A stretch of 64,000 bases of DNA from Bacteroidota bacterium (GTDB lineage Bacteria > Spirochaetota > Spirochaetia > JABMQR01), in NCBI GenBank assembly GCA_013202335.1, contig JABMQR010000278.1, forward strand, positions 1-64,000. The letters are read 5' to 3'. Position 1 is the stretch's first letter, and every line of letters starts with the position of its first letter. This document shows positions 8,020 through 16,237 of this stretch, one piece after another. A program made the position numbers and the translations under genes. The notes under the pieces are model-generated. The model worked only from the letters and a program-made list of their open reading frames with translations, had not been told where the DNA came from and made no database searches.

Positions 8020-8973
8020 ATGAAAAATGCTAAAATAACCGGCTCCTTTGTCGATTTTTCTGAGCTTACACATAAAGATCAAATTTTACTGCCATGGACT
8101 GTCGAGGATTGGGTTGAAGAATTTTCTGATATGCTTGAGGCTGGGATTACTACGGCAATTATTGCAAGAACTATGAGATATGGTGCCGTCTATTATCACT
8201 CAGACTACTTTGAGACACACAATGAACACGATTCGCTGAGTCCCTTCATGGAAGCGGCCCGGGAGACCGGCATGCGGGTATTTGTCTCCGGTATGATCAG
8301 TGATCACTTTTTTAATGCCGACAATGAGAAATTTAACCGACTGATGAAACGCGACCTCTATATTTATTCAACTGTTTTATCTGAACTCATTGGAAAATAT
8401 GGATCTCTAGGGATAATTGATGGGATATATATCTCGCATGAGGCTGATAATGAAAATATGGCTCATCCCGATCGTCAGCTGGCAGCACAAAACTTTTTTG
8501 GCAATCTCTACGCTAAATTGAAGGATTTAATCGATCTGCCTATACTTTCGTCACCATTTTTCACCCGTAAAAGTACCCCCGGGCAGCTTGCGAAATTCTG
8601 GGAAACGTTTCTTGACCGACCAATGTTCGATATCCTTGCCATGCAGGACGGAGTGGGGTGTAATCGTGATATTTCCCCTGAGATTATTCCAGCTTATTAT
8701 AAGGCTCTACAGCCGGTTTTTGATTCCAGGAATATAGTGTTTTGGAATAATATAGAGTCATTTTCCTTTAATCCAGGGTATAAAACCTCAGGGTATGATC
8801 GTTCCAAAATATGGTTTAAAACTGCACCCATTGATCGTATCGATCGACAATTTTCTGCCGGAACCCTTTGTGTTGATAAGACTATCATGTGGGAGTATGG
8901 ACACTTTTTTAGCCGCAAGCAGGCTGGTGAGGATCTTTACGATAGCTTCCGCCGATGGAATTTGGGACAGTAA
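8020..8973 (+). CDS. DUF4434-like putative TIM-barrel protein
   Basis: 317 residues without signal peptide or membrane segments. The beginning GSFVDFSEL, the early motif EDWVEEFSDMLEAGITTAII, and IDGIYISHEADNENM around residues 135-150 resemble the DUF4434 group, a glycoside-hydrolase-like TIM barrel of unknown activity. A GAGG sequence lies about nine bases before the ATG. It follows the sugar transporter in the same orientation after 163 bases, so it may act on the imported sugar inside the cell. No catalytic residues can be assigned with confidence. Confidence 0.6.
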   Translation: MKNAKITGSFVDFSELTHKDQILLPWTVEDWVEEFSDMLEAGITTAIIARTMRYGAVYYHSDYFETHNEHDSLSPFMEAARETGMRVFVSGMISDHFFNADNEKFNRLMKRDLYIYSTVLSELIGKYGSLGIIDGIYISHEADNENMAHPDRQLAAQNFFGNLYAKLKDLIDLPILSSPFFTRKSTPGQLAKFWETFLDRPMFDILAMQDGVGCNRDISPEIIPAYYKALQPVFDSRNIVFWNNIESFSFNPGYKTSGYDRSKIWFKTAPIDRIDRQFSAGTLCVDKTIMWEYGHFFSRKQAGEDLYDSFRRWNLGQ

Positions 8974-9148
8974 ACAGGTCAGAAAAACGGAATCAAACAG
9001 CTTTTCCTTTTCTAAATACTCTTTTGCTAACTCAGTTTGTTACAGGAATTTTAATTTCTCCGGTAAAGGTCGTAGTTCTGGAAATAATTTATATACTCTT
9101 TTTTATTTTGTGCTAAAATGTATTAATTCACACAGATTCTGTCAAATA

Positions 9149-9925
9149 TCAGGAAATTTTCAGAGTTATTCCCAGGGATTTAATTATTTCTTTGTATTCT
9201 TCCGGAATCCCTTTGTCTGTTATAATTTCATCAAATTCATTAAGATCGGCAAAATAATCGGATCGAATAAGACCGAATTTTGAAGAATCCACCAGAAGGA
9301 TTTTTTTAAGGGATGACTGCATTAAAGCTTTTTTTGTCGGACGTTCGTAGTAATTGGAACAGGTTGCTCCGAACTTGTGATCAATACCGGAAGCAGTAAC
9401 AAAAGCCTTGTTCGCCCTAAAGTTCTTAATCATTTCAAGACCTTCCGGGCTTTCAAATGAGAGAGTGTTTTTGTGAAAGAGACCCCCGGTAAAAATCAGA
9501 GTACAGTTTTCTCTACTGGCAATATCGGAAACAATATTTAAAGAATAGCTGAGAATTGTAAGGGGGATATCAGTGGGTAGGTTTTTAGCGAAATACTCTG
9601 CTGTTGATCCATAATCAATTATAATAGTATCTCCCGGTTCAACACAAGAAGCCGCCAGAATACCGATTTTTTGTTTTTCTGCTATATGGACCGACTCCTC
9701 TGTAATAATAGAATACGGCCTTTCATTCGGCGTACCGGCCATTACCGGATTAAGAATAACGCTTCCATGAAGAATTTTGACTTTGTCCAGGTCTGCAAGC
9801 TCGTCAAGATCCCGGCGGACGGTCATATGAGAGACGTCCAGATCTTGAGAAAGCTCCTGTACATTAGAAAACGTGTGCAGTTTGAGTAGATTGAGTATGT
9901 ACGAATGCCTTTCTGATTTCTTCAT
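9149..9925 (-). CDS. DeoR-family transcriptional regulator, likely controller of the BMC operon
   Basis: 258 residues. The N-terminal DeoR helix-turn-helix (SNVQELSQDLDVSHMTVRRDL, residues about 19-39) is followed by a sugar-phosphate-sensor domain with IIDYGST and TGGLF motifs. AGGAAGAG precedes the ATG. The gene is divergent from the microcompartment operon across 376 bases that contain repeated TGTT-N8-AACA palindromes. DeoR regulators usually repress and respond to phosphorylated sugars. Deoxyribose-5-phosphate or ribose-5-phosphate is the natural candidate inducer here, which is inference from context. Confidence 0.85.
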   Translation of the reverse strand: MKKSERHSYILNLLKLHTFSNVQELSQDLDVSHMTVRRDLDELADLDKVKILHGSVILNPVMAGTPNERPYSIITEESVHIAEKQKIGILAASCVEPGDTIIIDYGSTAEYFAKNLPTDIPLTILSYSLNIVSDIASRENCTLIFTGGLFHKNTLSFESPEGLEMIKNFRANKAFVTASGIDHKFGATCSNYYERPTKKALMQSSLKKILLVDSSKFGLIRSDYFADLNEFDEIITDKGIPEEYKEIIKSLGITLKIS

Positions 9926-10071
9926 TGTATCTCTTCCTGGTTTATTGTGATGCCTTAAGCTGCTTTTTTTTCCGAAAAGCTCTATTCAGACAAACAGAAA
10001 AATAAGAGCAATCCATAAAAATGTTAAAATATTATAATACATTCTTATAATTCAATCAACCAGAATATATA

Positions 10072-10087
10072 TGTTTGAAAATTAACA
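10072..10087. promoter_or_regulatory. Putative DeoR operator, distal
   Basis: TGTTTGAAAATTAACA is a 16-base TGTT-N8-AACA inverted repeat in the gap between the DeoR gene and the first shell gene. A matching copy lies at 10270-10285; two sites about 200 bases apart would permit DNA looping. Confidence 0.45.
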
Positions 10088-10231
10088 ATATATTAGTTAT
10101 GAAAGTTTGGATATTGATGTAAAGAGAGGGTTTGATTTTTTATAATCAGCAGAAATAGATTGAACTAAGTTGTTTTAAATGCCTTTAATCATATAAATAG
10201 TATTATTTAGAATTGATTGTGAATATTTTTC

Positions 10232-10259
10232 TTGACAAATACAAGTAAGGGAGTATAAT
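10232..10259 (+). promoter_or_regulatory. Sigma-70-type promoter of the BMC operon
   Basis: TTGACA (10232-10237), a 16-base spacer and TATAAT (10254-10259) match both consensus hexamers exactly. It lies 43 bases before the first BMC-H start codon. The rest of the 9926-10301 gap is AT-rich and holds no gene that I can see. Confidence 0.75.
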
Positions 10260-10269
10260 TGATTAGAAA

Positions 10270-10285
10270 TGTTAAAAATATAACA
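10270..10285. promoter_or_regulatory. Putative DeoR operator, proximal
   Basis: TGTTAAAAATATAACA, with TGTTA and TAACA arms, begins 11 bases after the -10 box, where repressor binding would block initiation or early elongation. It has the same spacing as the distal copy. Confidence 0.5.
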
Positions 10286-10301
10286 ATATTATGGAGGAGA
10301 T

Positions 10302-10601
10302 ATGGCAAACAAACAGGGAAATGCATTAGGCATGATAGAAACACGCGGTTTTGCTGCAATGGTTGAGGCTGCAGATGCTATGGCTAAAGCCGCTAAAGTA
10401 GAATTGAAAGGGCACGAGGAGACAGGGGGTGGTTATGTAACAGCCATCATTAGAGGCGATGTTGCAGCTGTGCGTGCCGCTCTTGATGCAGGCAGTAAGG
10501 CTGCGGAAAGAGTTGGTGAAGTTGTTTCGGTACATCTTATTCCCCGTCCCGATATTGCTGTCGATGCGGGATTACCCCTGAATGAATTGGGAGTAGAATA
10601 A
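10302..10601 (+). CDS. BMC-H hexameric shell protein 1
   Basis: 99 residues, a single BMC domain of the PduA/CsoS1 type ([20 protein letters not shown] at the start, RGDVAAVRAALDAG, then IPRP near the end). Six copies form the flat hexagonal tile of the microcompartment shell. The pore loop reads TGGG around residues 41-44, where PduA has KIGSG, so the pore is lined by small residues. GGAGGA precedes the ATG. It is close to the second BMC-H at 11416, from which it differs mainly in that loop. First gene of the operon, so presumably the most abundant tile. Confidence 0.95.
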   Translation: MANKQGNALGMIETRGFAAMVEAADAMAKAAKVELKGHEETGGGYVTAIIRGDVAAVRAALDAGSKAAERVGEVVSVHLIPRPDIAVDAGLPLNELGVE

Positions 10602-11227
10602 TGAATACTGTTGATCTTAGAACATATAATTTTATCGACTCTCTACAGCTGCAGATGGCATCGTTCATGTGCACAATTTCAAAAGGATACTTTCCTGTTG
10701 CGGGACAGGCCTGTGCTATTGTAGAGATAGCCCCAGGTATAGAGATTAATCGTCTTACTGATATTGCCCTGAAATCGACCGGGGTTGTTCCCGGTATTCA
10801 GATAGTAGAAAGATCTTTTGGCCTGCTGGAAGTACATTCTGACAGCCAGGGCGATACAAGACAGGCCGGGGAGGCAATTCTCAAAGAATTGGATCTTAAA
10901 AAAGAAGACCGGATGAAACCGCGGATTATGACAAGCCAGCTGATTAAAAATATCAGTGACCATCACGCTCAGCTTATCAATAAGGTTAGGTATGGGAATA
11001 TGGTTCTCCGGGGTGACACGCTGTTTGTTCTGGAAATAGAGCCGGCAGGTTATGCATTCTATGCTGCTAATGAGGCAGAAAAAGCTTCCAATATAAATAT
11101 AATAAATGTGACCGGATATGGAAAGTACGGAAGGATATATATTGCAGGAAAGGAATCGGAAGTTCTGGTCAGTAAAGAAACGGTAGAATCAAGGCTGGCT
11201 GATATAAGCGGACGGGGAATGAGGTAA
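10601..11227 (+). CDS. BMC-T tandem-domain shell protein, double-stacked (dp) type
   Basis: 208 residues with two fused BMC domains. The block VEIAPGIEINRLTDIALKST, followed by IQIVERSFGLLEVHSD, then PAGYAFYAANEAEKA near residue 160, is characteristic of the BMC-T subgroup exemplified by Haliangium HO_3341, whose trimers stack face to face and form a large gated pore. Such tiles are thought to pass bulky cofactors such as NAD or CoA. Its ATG overlaps the stop of BMC-H 1 by one base. A hairpin-rich repeat begins at its stop codon. Confidence 0.85.
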   Translation: MNTVDLRTYNFIDSLQLQMASFMCTISKGYFPVAGQACAIVEIAPGIEINRLTDIALKSTGVVPGIQIVERSFGLLEVHSDSQGDTRQAGEAILKELDLKKEDRMKPRIMTSQLIKNISDHHAQLINKVRYGNMVLRGDTLFVLEIEPAGYAFYAANEAEKASNINIINVTGYGKYGRIYIAGKESEVLVSKETVESRLADISGRGMR

Positions 11228-11393
11228 TTTCAAAATTCATAAAACCAAATAGAAGATTTGGTTCATTTTAAGGAAATTACCTTTTGAAGTTTTTTGATGA
11301 ATACCTTAATTGTATATGACAAATATAATTATATGACTTCAAAAAACTTCACGAGTAGGTAGCTCTTTCAAAAATCGGTATTTTTGAAAGAGC
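11223..11393. repeat. Hairpin-rich intergenic repeat inside the BMC operon
   Basis: Three nested structures fill the 188-base gap. GGTAATTTC/GAAATTACC encloses AACCAAAT-AGAAG-ATTTGGTT (11223-11281). TGAAGTTTTTTGA (11285-11297) pairs with TCAAAAAACTTCA (11339-11351). A perfect 14-bp hairpin GCTCTTTCAAAAAT / ATTTTTGAAAGAGC with loop CGGT occupies 11362-11393. The middle module and its flank recur at 62893-62996 and 56706-56770, and the last module at 56586. No gene fits here. Confidence 0.85.
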
Positions 11394-11415
11394 CTCAATT
11401 ATAAAGGAGAAAGAG

Positions 11416-11715
11416 ATGGCAATAACAGATAACGCCCTTGGATTAATAGAAACAAAGGGGTTCGCAGCAATGGTAGAGGCTTCCGATGCAATGGCAAAGG
11501 CAGCAAATATAGATTTTATAGGATCAAAGAAAATAGGCGGCGGGTATATAACAGCTATCGTAAGAGGAGATGTTGCAGCAGTAAAGGCAGCACTTGATGC
11601 TGGAAAAAGAGCAGCGGAAAGAGTGGGCGAAGTAATATCGGTTCATATTATTCCCCGTCCTCATGAAAGTGTGGATGCAGTTCTCCCTTTGGGAAGAAAC
11701 AAGGGTAAAAAATAG
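11416..11715 (+). CDS. BMC-H hexameric shell protein 2
   Basis: 99 residues, PduA-type single BMC domain ([45 protein letters not shown]). The pore loop is IGGG around residues 40-43, closer to the canonical KIGSG than paralogue 1, which suggests a slightly different pore. AAAGGAGAAAGAG precedes the ATG. It restarts the operon after the intergenic repeat and runs directly (no gap) into the first BMC-P gene. Confidence 0.95.
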   Translation: MAITDNALGLIETKGFAAMVEASDAMAKAANIDFIGSKKIGGGYITAIVRGDVAAVKAALDAGKRAAERVGEVISVHIIPRPHESVDAVLPLGRNKGKK

Positions 11716-12021
11716 ATGGTACTTGCAAGAGTTGTGGGCTCAGTTGTTTCGACTATAAAAGAGATCCGACTTGAGGGCATTAAGTTTCTTCTTCTGGAGA
11801 AGATAGATGTAAATACCCTTGAAGGGAAGAACGATTTTGTTGTGGCTATGGATGCAGTCGGAGCAGGGGAAGGGGAGATTGTTTTCTTTGTAGGAGGAAG
11901 CAGCAGCAGGCAGACAGAAATAACTGCCGGGAAACCCAGTGATGCTACAATTATCGCTATAGTGGACAGTTTCGACATCCAGGGCAAGTCTGTCTATTCT
12001 AAAAGCGGGATAGATAAATGA
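11716..12021 (+). CDS. BMC-P pentameric vertex protein 1 (EutN/CcmL family)
   Basis: 101 residues. The N-terminal beta strand MVLARVVGSVVSTIKEIRLE and the block AMDAVGAGEGEIVFFVGGSS mark the EutN/CcmL family, whose pentamers cap the vertices of the shell. The GSSSRQTE segment is typical of the family. The ATG directly follows the upstream stop and the stop overlaps the next BMC-P by four bases. One of four BMC-P paralogues in this operon. Confidence 0.92.
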   Translation: MVLARVVGSVVSTIKEIRLEGIKFLLLEKIDVNTLEGKNDFVVAMDAVGAGEGEIVFFVGGSSSRQTEITAGKPSDATIIAIVDSFDIQGKSVYSKSGIDK

Positions 12022-12311
12022 TACTGGCCAGAGTAGCAGGTGCCGTTGTTACCGCAGTAAAATCTGATGGAATTGAAGGTTCCAGATACCTGCTCGTAGA
12101 GCCGTGCAGTCCTTCCGGAAAAACCGGGGCATCAAACATTACTACAGGTATCGTAGCTCTTGATCTTATTGGATCTGCTCCCGGCGAGTTTGTTCTTGTC
12201 TCTCAGGGTAGTTCGACCAGACAGACTGAAGTTACAAAAGATAAACCTATTGATGCGGTAATCATAGGAATAGTGGACAGAGTAGAAGAGGATGGGAAGG
12301 TAGTGTTTTAA
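12018..12311 (+). CDS. BMC-P pentameric vertex protein 2 (EutN/CcmL family)
   Basis: 97 residues. MILARVAGAVVTAVKSDGIE, then VALDLIGSAPGEFVLVSQGSS and TRQTEVTKDKPIDAVIIGIVD, give a complete EutN/CcmL domain. It is most like BMC-P 1, consistent with tandem duplication. ATGA start/stop overlap with the upstream gene indicates translational coupling. Confidence 0.92.
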   Translation: MILARVAGAVVTAVKSDGIEGSRYLLVEPCSPSGKTGASNITTGIVALDLIGSAPGEFVLVSQGSSTRQTEVTKDKPIDAVIIGIVDRVEEDGKVVF

Positions 12312-12312
12312 C

Positions 12313-12870
12313 ATGAATGTTGATGTAATTGGGGTTCTCGAATTATCGAGTATCGCAAACGGGTTCAAAACCCTGGACTCAGTAGTAAAAGAATCTCCTG
12401 TAACTATCCTCAAGGCAGAGGTGCTCAATCCCGGAAAGTATCTGATTATTATAACAGGGGATGTGGCTTCTGTGGAATCTGCTATGGATGCCGGTATTGA
12501 AGTTGCGGGGGGTAGTCTTATTGATCATATTCTCCTTACAAACATGGATGAACAGGTTATTCCTTCGATAAACAGCTGTCATTCCCCAGTGGAATGGGAT
12601 GCTGTAGGTTTTCTGGAAACCTATTCTGTGGCAGCTGCTGTAGAAGCTGCAGACAGGTCTGTCAAAGAAGCAAATGTTCATATAGTAGAGATTGTTACCG
12701 GAAATGAATCCGGAGGAAAAGCGATGTTGAAAATAAGCGGAACCATTGGAAATGTTGATGCTGCTATGAGTTCGGCAGTAACTCTGGTGAGAGATAAGGG
12801 ACAGTTGTGCAGCAATGTGATTATTCCCAGACCGCACGGTGATGTTAAGGGGTTTATTTGTGGAAATTGA
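12313..12870 (+). CDS. BMC-T tandem-domain shell protein, single-layer type
   Basis: 185 residues with two BMC domains: domain 1 (IGVLELSSIANGFKTLDSVV ... GDVASVESAMDAG) at about 4-95 and domain 2 (AVGFLETYSVAAAVEAADRS ... NVDAAMSSAV) at about 96-180. It resembles the single-layer BMC-T trimers of the HO_5812/PduT-like group. No cysteine is present in the pore loops, so a PduT-type Fe-S cluster at the pore is unlikely. It overlaps the aldehyde dehydrogenase start by 11 bases. Confidence 0.88.
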   Translation: MNVDVIGVLELSSIANGFKTLDSVVKESPVTILKAEVLNPGKYLIIITGDVASVESAMDAGIEVAGGSLIDHILLTNMDEQVIPSINSCHSPVEWDAVGFLETYSVAAAVEAADRSVKEANVHIVEIVTGNESGGKAMLKISGTIGNVDAAMSSAVTLVRDKGQLCSNVIIPRPHGDVKGFICGN

Positions 12871-14281
12871 AGAAAATACTATTAGAAACATAGTAACAAA
12901 TATCCTTAAGGAGTATTCAGATAGTGATTCGGAGGGATCCGATAGTGTGAGGAATACTCCCGGTGTCTTTGATGATATACATATTGCTATCAATGAGGCC
13001 GGCAAAGCGCATAAGATTTTTATGGAAACCTCTCTGGAAACCAGAAGAGCTATGATAAAGGCCATGCGCCGGATTGCAGAGGATAATGTTGAACAGTTTG
13101 CACGGCTTGCAGTTGAAGAGACCGGCATGGGACGATATGAGGATAAGATTAAAAAAAATATGCTGGCTATAAAAATGACTCCTGGAGTTGAAGATCTCCA
13201 GCCGGTTACTTTTTCTGATGATCACGGTTTGACGTTGACGGAACGAGCTCCATATGGAGTTATTGGTGCCATAGCCCCGAGTACAAATCCTACCGAGACA
13301 ATCCTGAACAACTCCATTAGTATGGTTTCAGCGGGGAATACTGTTGTTTTCAATGCTCATCCCGGAGCTAAAAGAGTCTCTGTATTAGCAGTTGGTCTGT
13401 TAAATGAAGCGATACTTAAAGCCGGGGGGCCGAAGAATATAATAGTTACCATTTATGAGCCGACAATTGAATCTGCGAAAGAGCTTATGACACATCCAAT
13501 GATTGATCTTCTTACGGTCACCGGTGGCCCCGGTGTAGTCAACCAGGCCATGCAGTCTACTAAGAAGGTAATTGCCGCCGGTCCTGGAAATCCTCCAACA
13601 GTAGTCGATGAAACTGCAGATATCGGGAAAGCTGCCAAAGACATTGTTGCCGGTTCAAGTTTTGATAACAATATTGTATGTATCTGTGAAAAAGAAATTA
13701 TCGTGGTAAGATCTGTAGCAGACAGGCTTAAAATGGAGATGCATAAACTCGGAGCATATGAGCTAAATAGAGAGCAGATAAAGAAGATCTCCACTCTTGT
13801 AATTGACAGGCCCGGAAGAAAAGGGGATGAAGGGGCGATAAATAAGAAGTATGTTGGAAAAGATGCAAGTGTAATTGCAGCGGCAGCCGGAATTAATGTT
13901 CCGGAGGATACAAAAATACTTCTCTGTGAGGTGGATAAATCCCATCCCCTTGTATGGACGGAACAGTTAATGCCTGTAATCCCCCTGGTCAGGGTTGATG
14001 ATGTTGATGAAGCTATAGATTTTGCTGTTGATTGTGAACATGGATTTCGTCACTCTGCATCTATGCACTCATTAAACATAGCAAAACTTTCTAAAATGGC
14101 GAAGGTTATAAATTGTTCTCTTTTTGTTAAAAATGGATCTAATTTCAACGGTATGGGTTTCGGAGGTGCAGGATACACATCATTTACAATTGCCAGCCCT
14201 ACGGGAGAAGGGTTTACCAGAGCCAGAACGTTTACGAGAGAACGACGATGTGCATTGATCGATTATTTTAGAATAGTGTAA
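12860..14281 (+). CDS. Encapsulated CoA-acylating aldehyde dehydrogenase (PduP/EutE-like)
   Basis: 473 residues from a GTG start with AAGGGG seven bases upstream; an ATG seven codons earlier lies inside the BMC-T gene and lacks a binding site. The first 20 residues (IEENTIRNIVTNILKEYS) form an amphipathic helix like the encapsulation peptides that target cargo to shells, followed by a Ser/Asp-rich linker. The catalytic domain has APSTNPTET, TGGPGVV, and the active cysteine Cys274 in FDNNIVCICEKE, matching PduP/EutE. It would oxidise acetaldehyde released by DeoC to acetyl-CoA with NAD and CoA inside the shell. Confidence 0.9.
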   Translation: MEIEENTIRNIVTNILKEYSDSDSEGSDSVRNTPGVFDDIHIAINEAGKAHKIFMETSLETRRAMIKAMRRIAEDNVEQFARLAVEETGMGRYEDKIKKNMLAIKMTPGVEDLQPVTFSDDHGLTLTERAPYGVIGAIAPSTNPTETILNNSISMVSAGNTVVFNAHPGAKRVSVLAVGLLNEAILKAGGPKNIIVTIYEPTIESAKELMTHPMIDLLTVTGGPGVVNQAMQSTKKVIAAGPGNPPTVVDETADIGKAAKDIVAGSSFDNNIVCICEKEIIVVRSVADRLKMEMHKLGAYELNREQIKKISTLVIDRPGRKGDEGAINKKYVGKDASVIAAAAGINVPEDTKILLCEVDKSHPLVWTEQLMPVIPLVRVDDVDEAIDFAVDCEHGFRHSASMHSLNIAKLSKMAKVINCSLFVKNGSNFNGMGFGGAGYTSFTIASPTGEGFTRARTFTRERRCALIDYFRIV

Positions 14282-14294
14282 AAAGGATTTTGAT

Positions 14295-14567
14295 GTGAAA
14301 ATAGGTAGGGTTACAGGTACGGTTGTAAGTACCAGGAAACTGGAATCTTTGGAAGGAATAAAGCTTCTGCTTGTACAACCTCTTGATGATAGTATGCAGA
14401 ATAGCGGGAATCCTATAGTTGCCTGCGATACAGTCCAGGCAGGAAAAGGAGATCTTGTAATATACGAAGGGGGCAGAGAAGCAGCTCTTGCTCTGGATAA
14501 CTGGTTCAATCCTTCAGATGCTGCGGTTATAGGAATAATTGATCAGATAAATCAGGAGGGGAGATGA
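14295..14567 (+). CDS. BMC-P pentameric vertex protein 3 (EutN/CcmL family)
   Basis: 90 residues from a GTG; the nearby ATG two bases earlier runs into TGA at once, and AAGGA precedes at good spacing. IGRVTGTVVSTRKLESLEGI and ACDTVQAGKGDLVIYEGGRE mark the EutN/CcmL family. It overlaps BMC-P 4 by four bases. More like BMC-P 4 than the pair upstream of the dehydrogenase. Confidence 0.9.
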   Translation: MKIGRVTGTVVSTRKLESLEGIKLLLVQPLDDSMQNSGNPIVACDTVQAGKGDLVIYEGGREAALALDNWFNPSDAAVIGIIDQINQEGR

Positions 14568-14854
14568 CATACGCCCGAGTAACCGGAACGGTAGTAGCGA
14601 CTGCTAAAATTGAACAGCTTAAAGGATTAAAATTGATGATTGTTCATCCTATTAATCCAGATGGGGAGTTTACAGGAAAACAGATTGTTGCAGTAGATAC
14701 GGTACAAGCCGGTATGGGGGACGAAGTTCTCATTATTGATGAAGGCGGTTCTGCCGGGATAATGCTGGGAATACCGGGACAACCGATACGAACAGTAATA
14801 GCTGCAATTGTGGACAGAGTGGATATGTCGAAAGAGGAAAAAAATGTACAGTGA
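14564..14854 (+). CDS. BMC-P pentameric vertex protein 4 (EutN/CcmL family)
   Basis: 96 residues. YARVTGTVVATAKIEQLKGL and AVDTVQAGMGDEVLIIDEGG give a complete EutN/CcmL domain. A short charged tail (MSKEEKNVQ) overlaps the start of the RpiB-like gene by 11 bases. Having four vertex-protein genes in one operon suggests mixed or specialised vertices. Confidence 0.9.
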   Translation: MTYARVTGTVVATAKIEQLKGLKLMIVHPINPDGEFTGKQIVAVDTVQAGMGDEVLIIDEGGSAGIMLGIPGQPIRTVIAAIVDRVDMSKEEKNVQ

Positions 14855-15332
14855 AGAAAGCTTCAATGAAAACAATCAGACTGACAATGTTCTAAGAGTT
14901 GCTATAGGATCAGATCATGGAGGATATGTCTCAAAAGAGATACTGAAAAAATATCTATCGGTTCTTAACTACAAGGTTTTTGATCTTGGAACCTATTCAA
15001 ATGAAAGTGTTGATTATCCTGACTTTGCAGTTAAGGTTGCACAAAGTGTTGCTGGTGGAGAAACGGATCGCGGAATAATGATTGATGGTGCGGGGATTGG
15101 ATCTTCGATGGTCTGCAACAAGGTACGGGGTATCCGAGCTGCACTATGTTATGATATAAAAACAATCGAAAACAGTAGACTTCATAATAATGCAAATGTG
15201 TTAACTCTCGGAGGCCCCCTGCACACCCCGGATGAACTATGTGAAATGGTTAAAGTTTGGTTGTTAACCAGATTTGAGGGCGGCAGGCACTGGGCCAGAA
15301 TAAACAAGATAATGGCTGTAGAGAGAAGGTAA
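14844..15332 (+). CDS. RpiB/LacA-family sugar-phosphate isomerase with altered active site
   Basis: 162 residues, started at the ATG preceded by AGAGG. An N-terminal extension of about 17 residues precedes the RpiB core [10 protein letters not shown]; the rest ([27 protein letters not shown]) is clearly RpiB/LacA family. In E. coli RpiB the catalytic cysteine lies in the segment ICGTGIG; here that segment is IDGAGIG, so Asp81 replaces the cysteine. The protein may isomerise ribose-5-phosphate by a different base, act on another sugar phosphate, or play a binding role. RpiB-like proteins are a hallmark of SPU-class microcompartments. Placed directly before deoC. Confidence 0.85.
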   Translation: MYSEESFNENNQTDNVLRVAIGSDHGGYVSKEILKKYLSVLNYKVFDLGTYSNESVDYPDFAVKVAQSVAGGETDRGIMIDGAGIGSSMVCNKVRGIRAALCYDIKTIENSRLHNNANVLTLGGPLHTPDELCEMVKVWLLTRFEGGRHWARINKIMAVERR

Positions 15333-15342
15333 GGAAATAAAT

Positions 15343-16143
15343 ATGGATGAAAAAGAATTAATCGAAAGAATTACAAAAGAGATAGTAGAAAAGCTGAAAG
15401 AACAGAATATGATAAATAGTGTAGCTGTGCCGGTAAATGCTGAAATGGTTGAGAATAGTAATTCTGTTCTTATTCCCTCAGATGTAGCTAAATACATCGA
15501 CCATACATTACTAAAACCCGAGGCGTCTGCTTCGGAGATAGATAATCTCTGCTCTGAGGCAGCAGATAATAAATTTTACTCAGTTTGTGTTAACACTACC
15601 TGGGTTGAAAGATGTGCAAAAAACCTGCGGGGCAGCGGGGTAAAGGTTTGTGCAGTTGTTGGGTTCCCACTTGGAGCAATGAGCAGTCGAGCCAAAGGCT
15701 TTGAAACCCGGCATGCCATAGAAGAAGGTGCTTCAGAAATAGATATGGTAATGAATATTGGTGCTCTTAAATCCAGAGATCTTAAACTGGTGGAAGATGA
15801 TATCCGTACGGTGAGAAGAGCCTGCGGCCAGCGTATAATTTTAAAAGTTATCATTGAGACAGCCCTCCTTACCGATGAAGAGATTGTGCTTGCATCAGAA
15901 ATTGTGAAAAAGGCTGAAGCCGATTTTGTAAAAACCTCCACAGGCTTTTCAACACATGGTGCAACCGTTCAGCATATCGCCTTGATGAGAAGAACTGTTG
16001 GCCCGAAGATGGGTGTAAAGGCAGCCGGCGGTGTAAGAACCTTTGATGATGCGGTAGCCATGATTAATGCCGGTGCAACCAGACTCGGTACAAGCGGCGG
16101 TATAAAAATAATTAAAGGTCAGACAATCGAATCAGGTTATTAG
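15343..16143 (+). CDS. deoC: Deoxyribose-phosphate aldolase, shell-targeted
   Basis: 266 residues. A 45-residue N-terminal extension begins with an amphipathic helix ([18 protein letters not shown]), the usual form of an encapsulation peptide, then the DeoC barrel from [10 protein letters not shown]. Schiff-base Lys197 is in DFVKTSTGF and the second active lysine Lys226 in GVKAAGG, so the active site is intact. It cleaves 2-deoxyribose-5-phosphate to glyceraldehyde-3-phosphate and acetaldehyde; sequestering acetaldehyde is a good reason for a shell. Ends the shell part of the operon; nucleoside genes follow after 94 bases. Confidence 0.95.
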   Translation: MDEKELIERITKEIVEKLKEQNMINSVAVPVNAEMVENSNSVLIPSDVAKYIDHTLLKPEASASEIDNLCSEAADNKFYSVCVNTTWVERCAKNLRGSGVKVCAVVGFPLGAMSSRAKGFETRHAIEEGASEIDMVMNIGALKSRDLKLVEDDIRTVRRACGQRIILKVIIETALLTDEEIVLASEIVKKAEADFVKTSTGFSTHGATVQHIALMRRTVGPKMGVKAAGGVRTFDDAVAMINAGATRLGTSGGIKIIKGQTIESGY

Positions 16144-16237
16144 GTGTTTAATTAGTATAAATTGCTTGTTTCAAGGGGTTATGTTGTATTAGTTTGTAGT
16201 GACAATTTAGTAGTTATTTCCTCTGAAATGGGATACT

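Noticed and set aside
12379..13128. 249-codon minus-strand reading frame
   Set aside because: It is antisense to the BMC-T and aldehyde dehydrogenase genes, both of which have intact family motifs.
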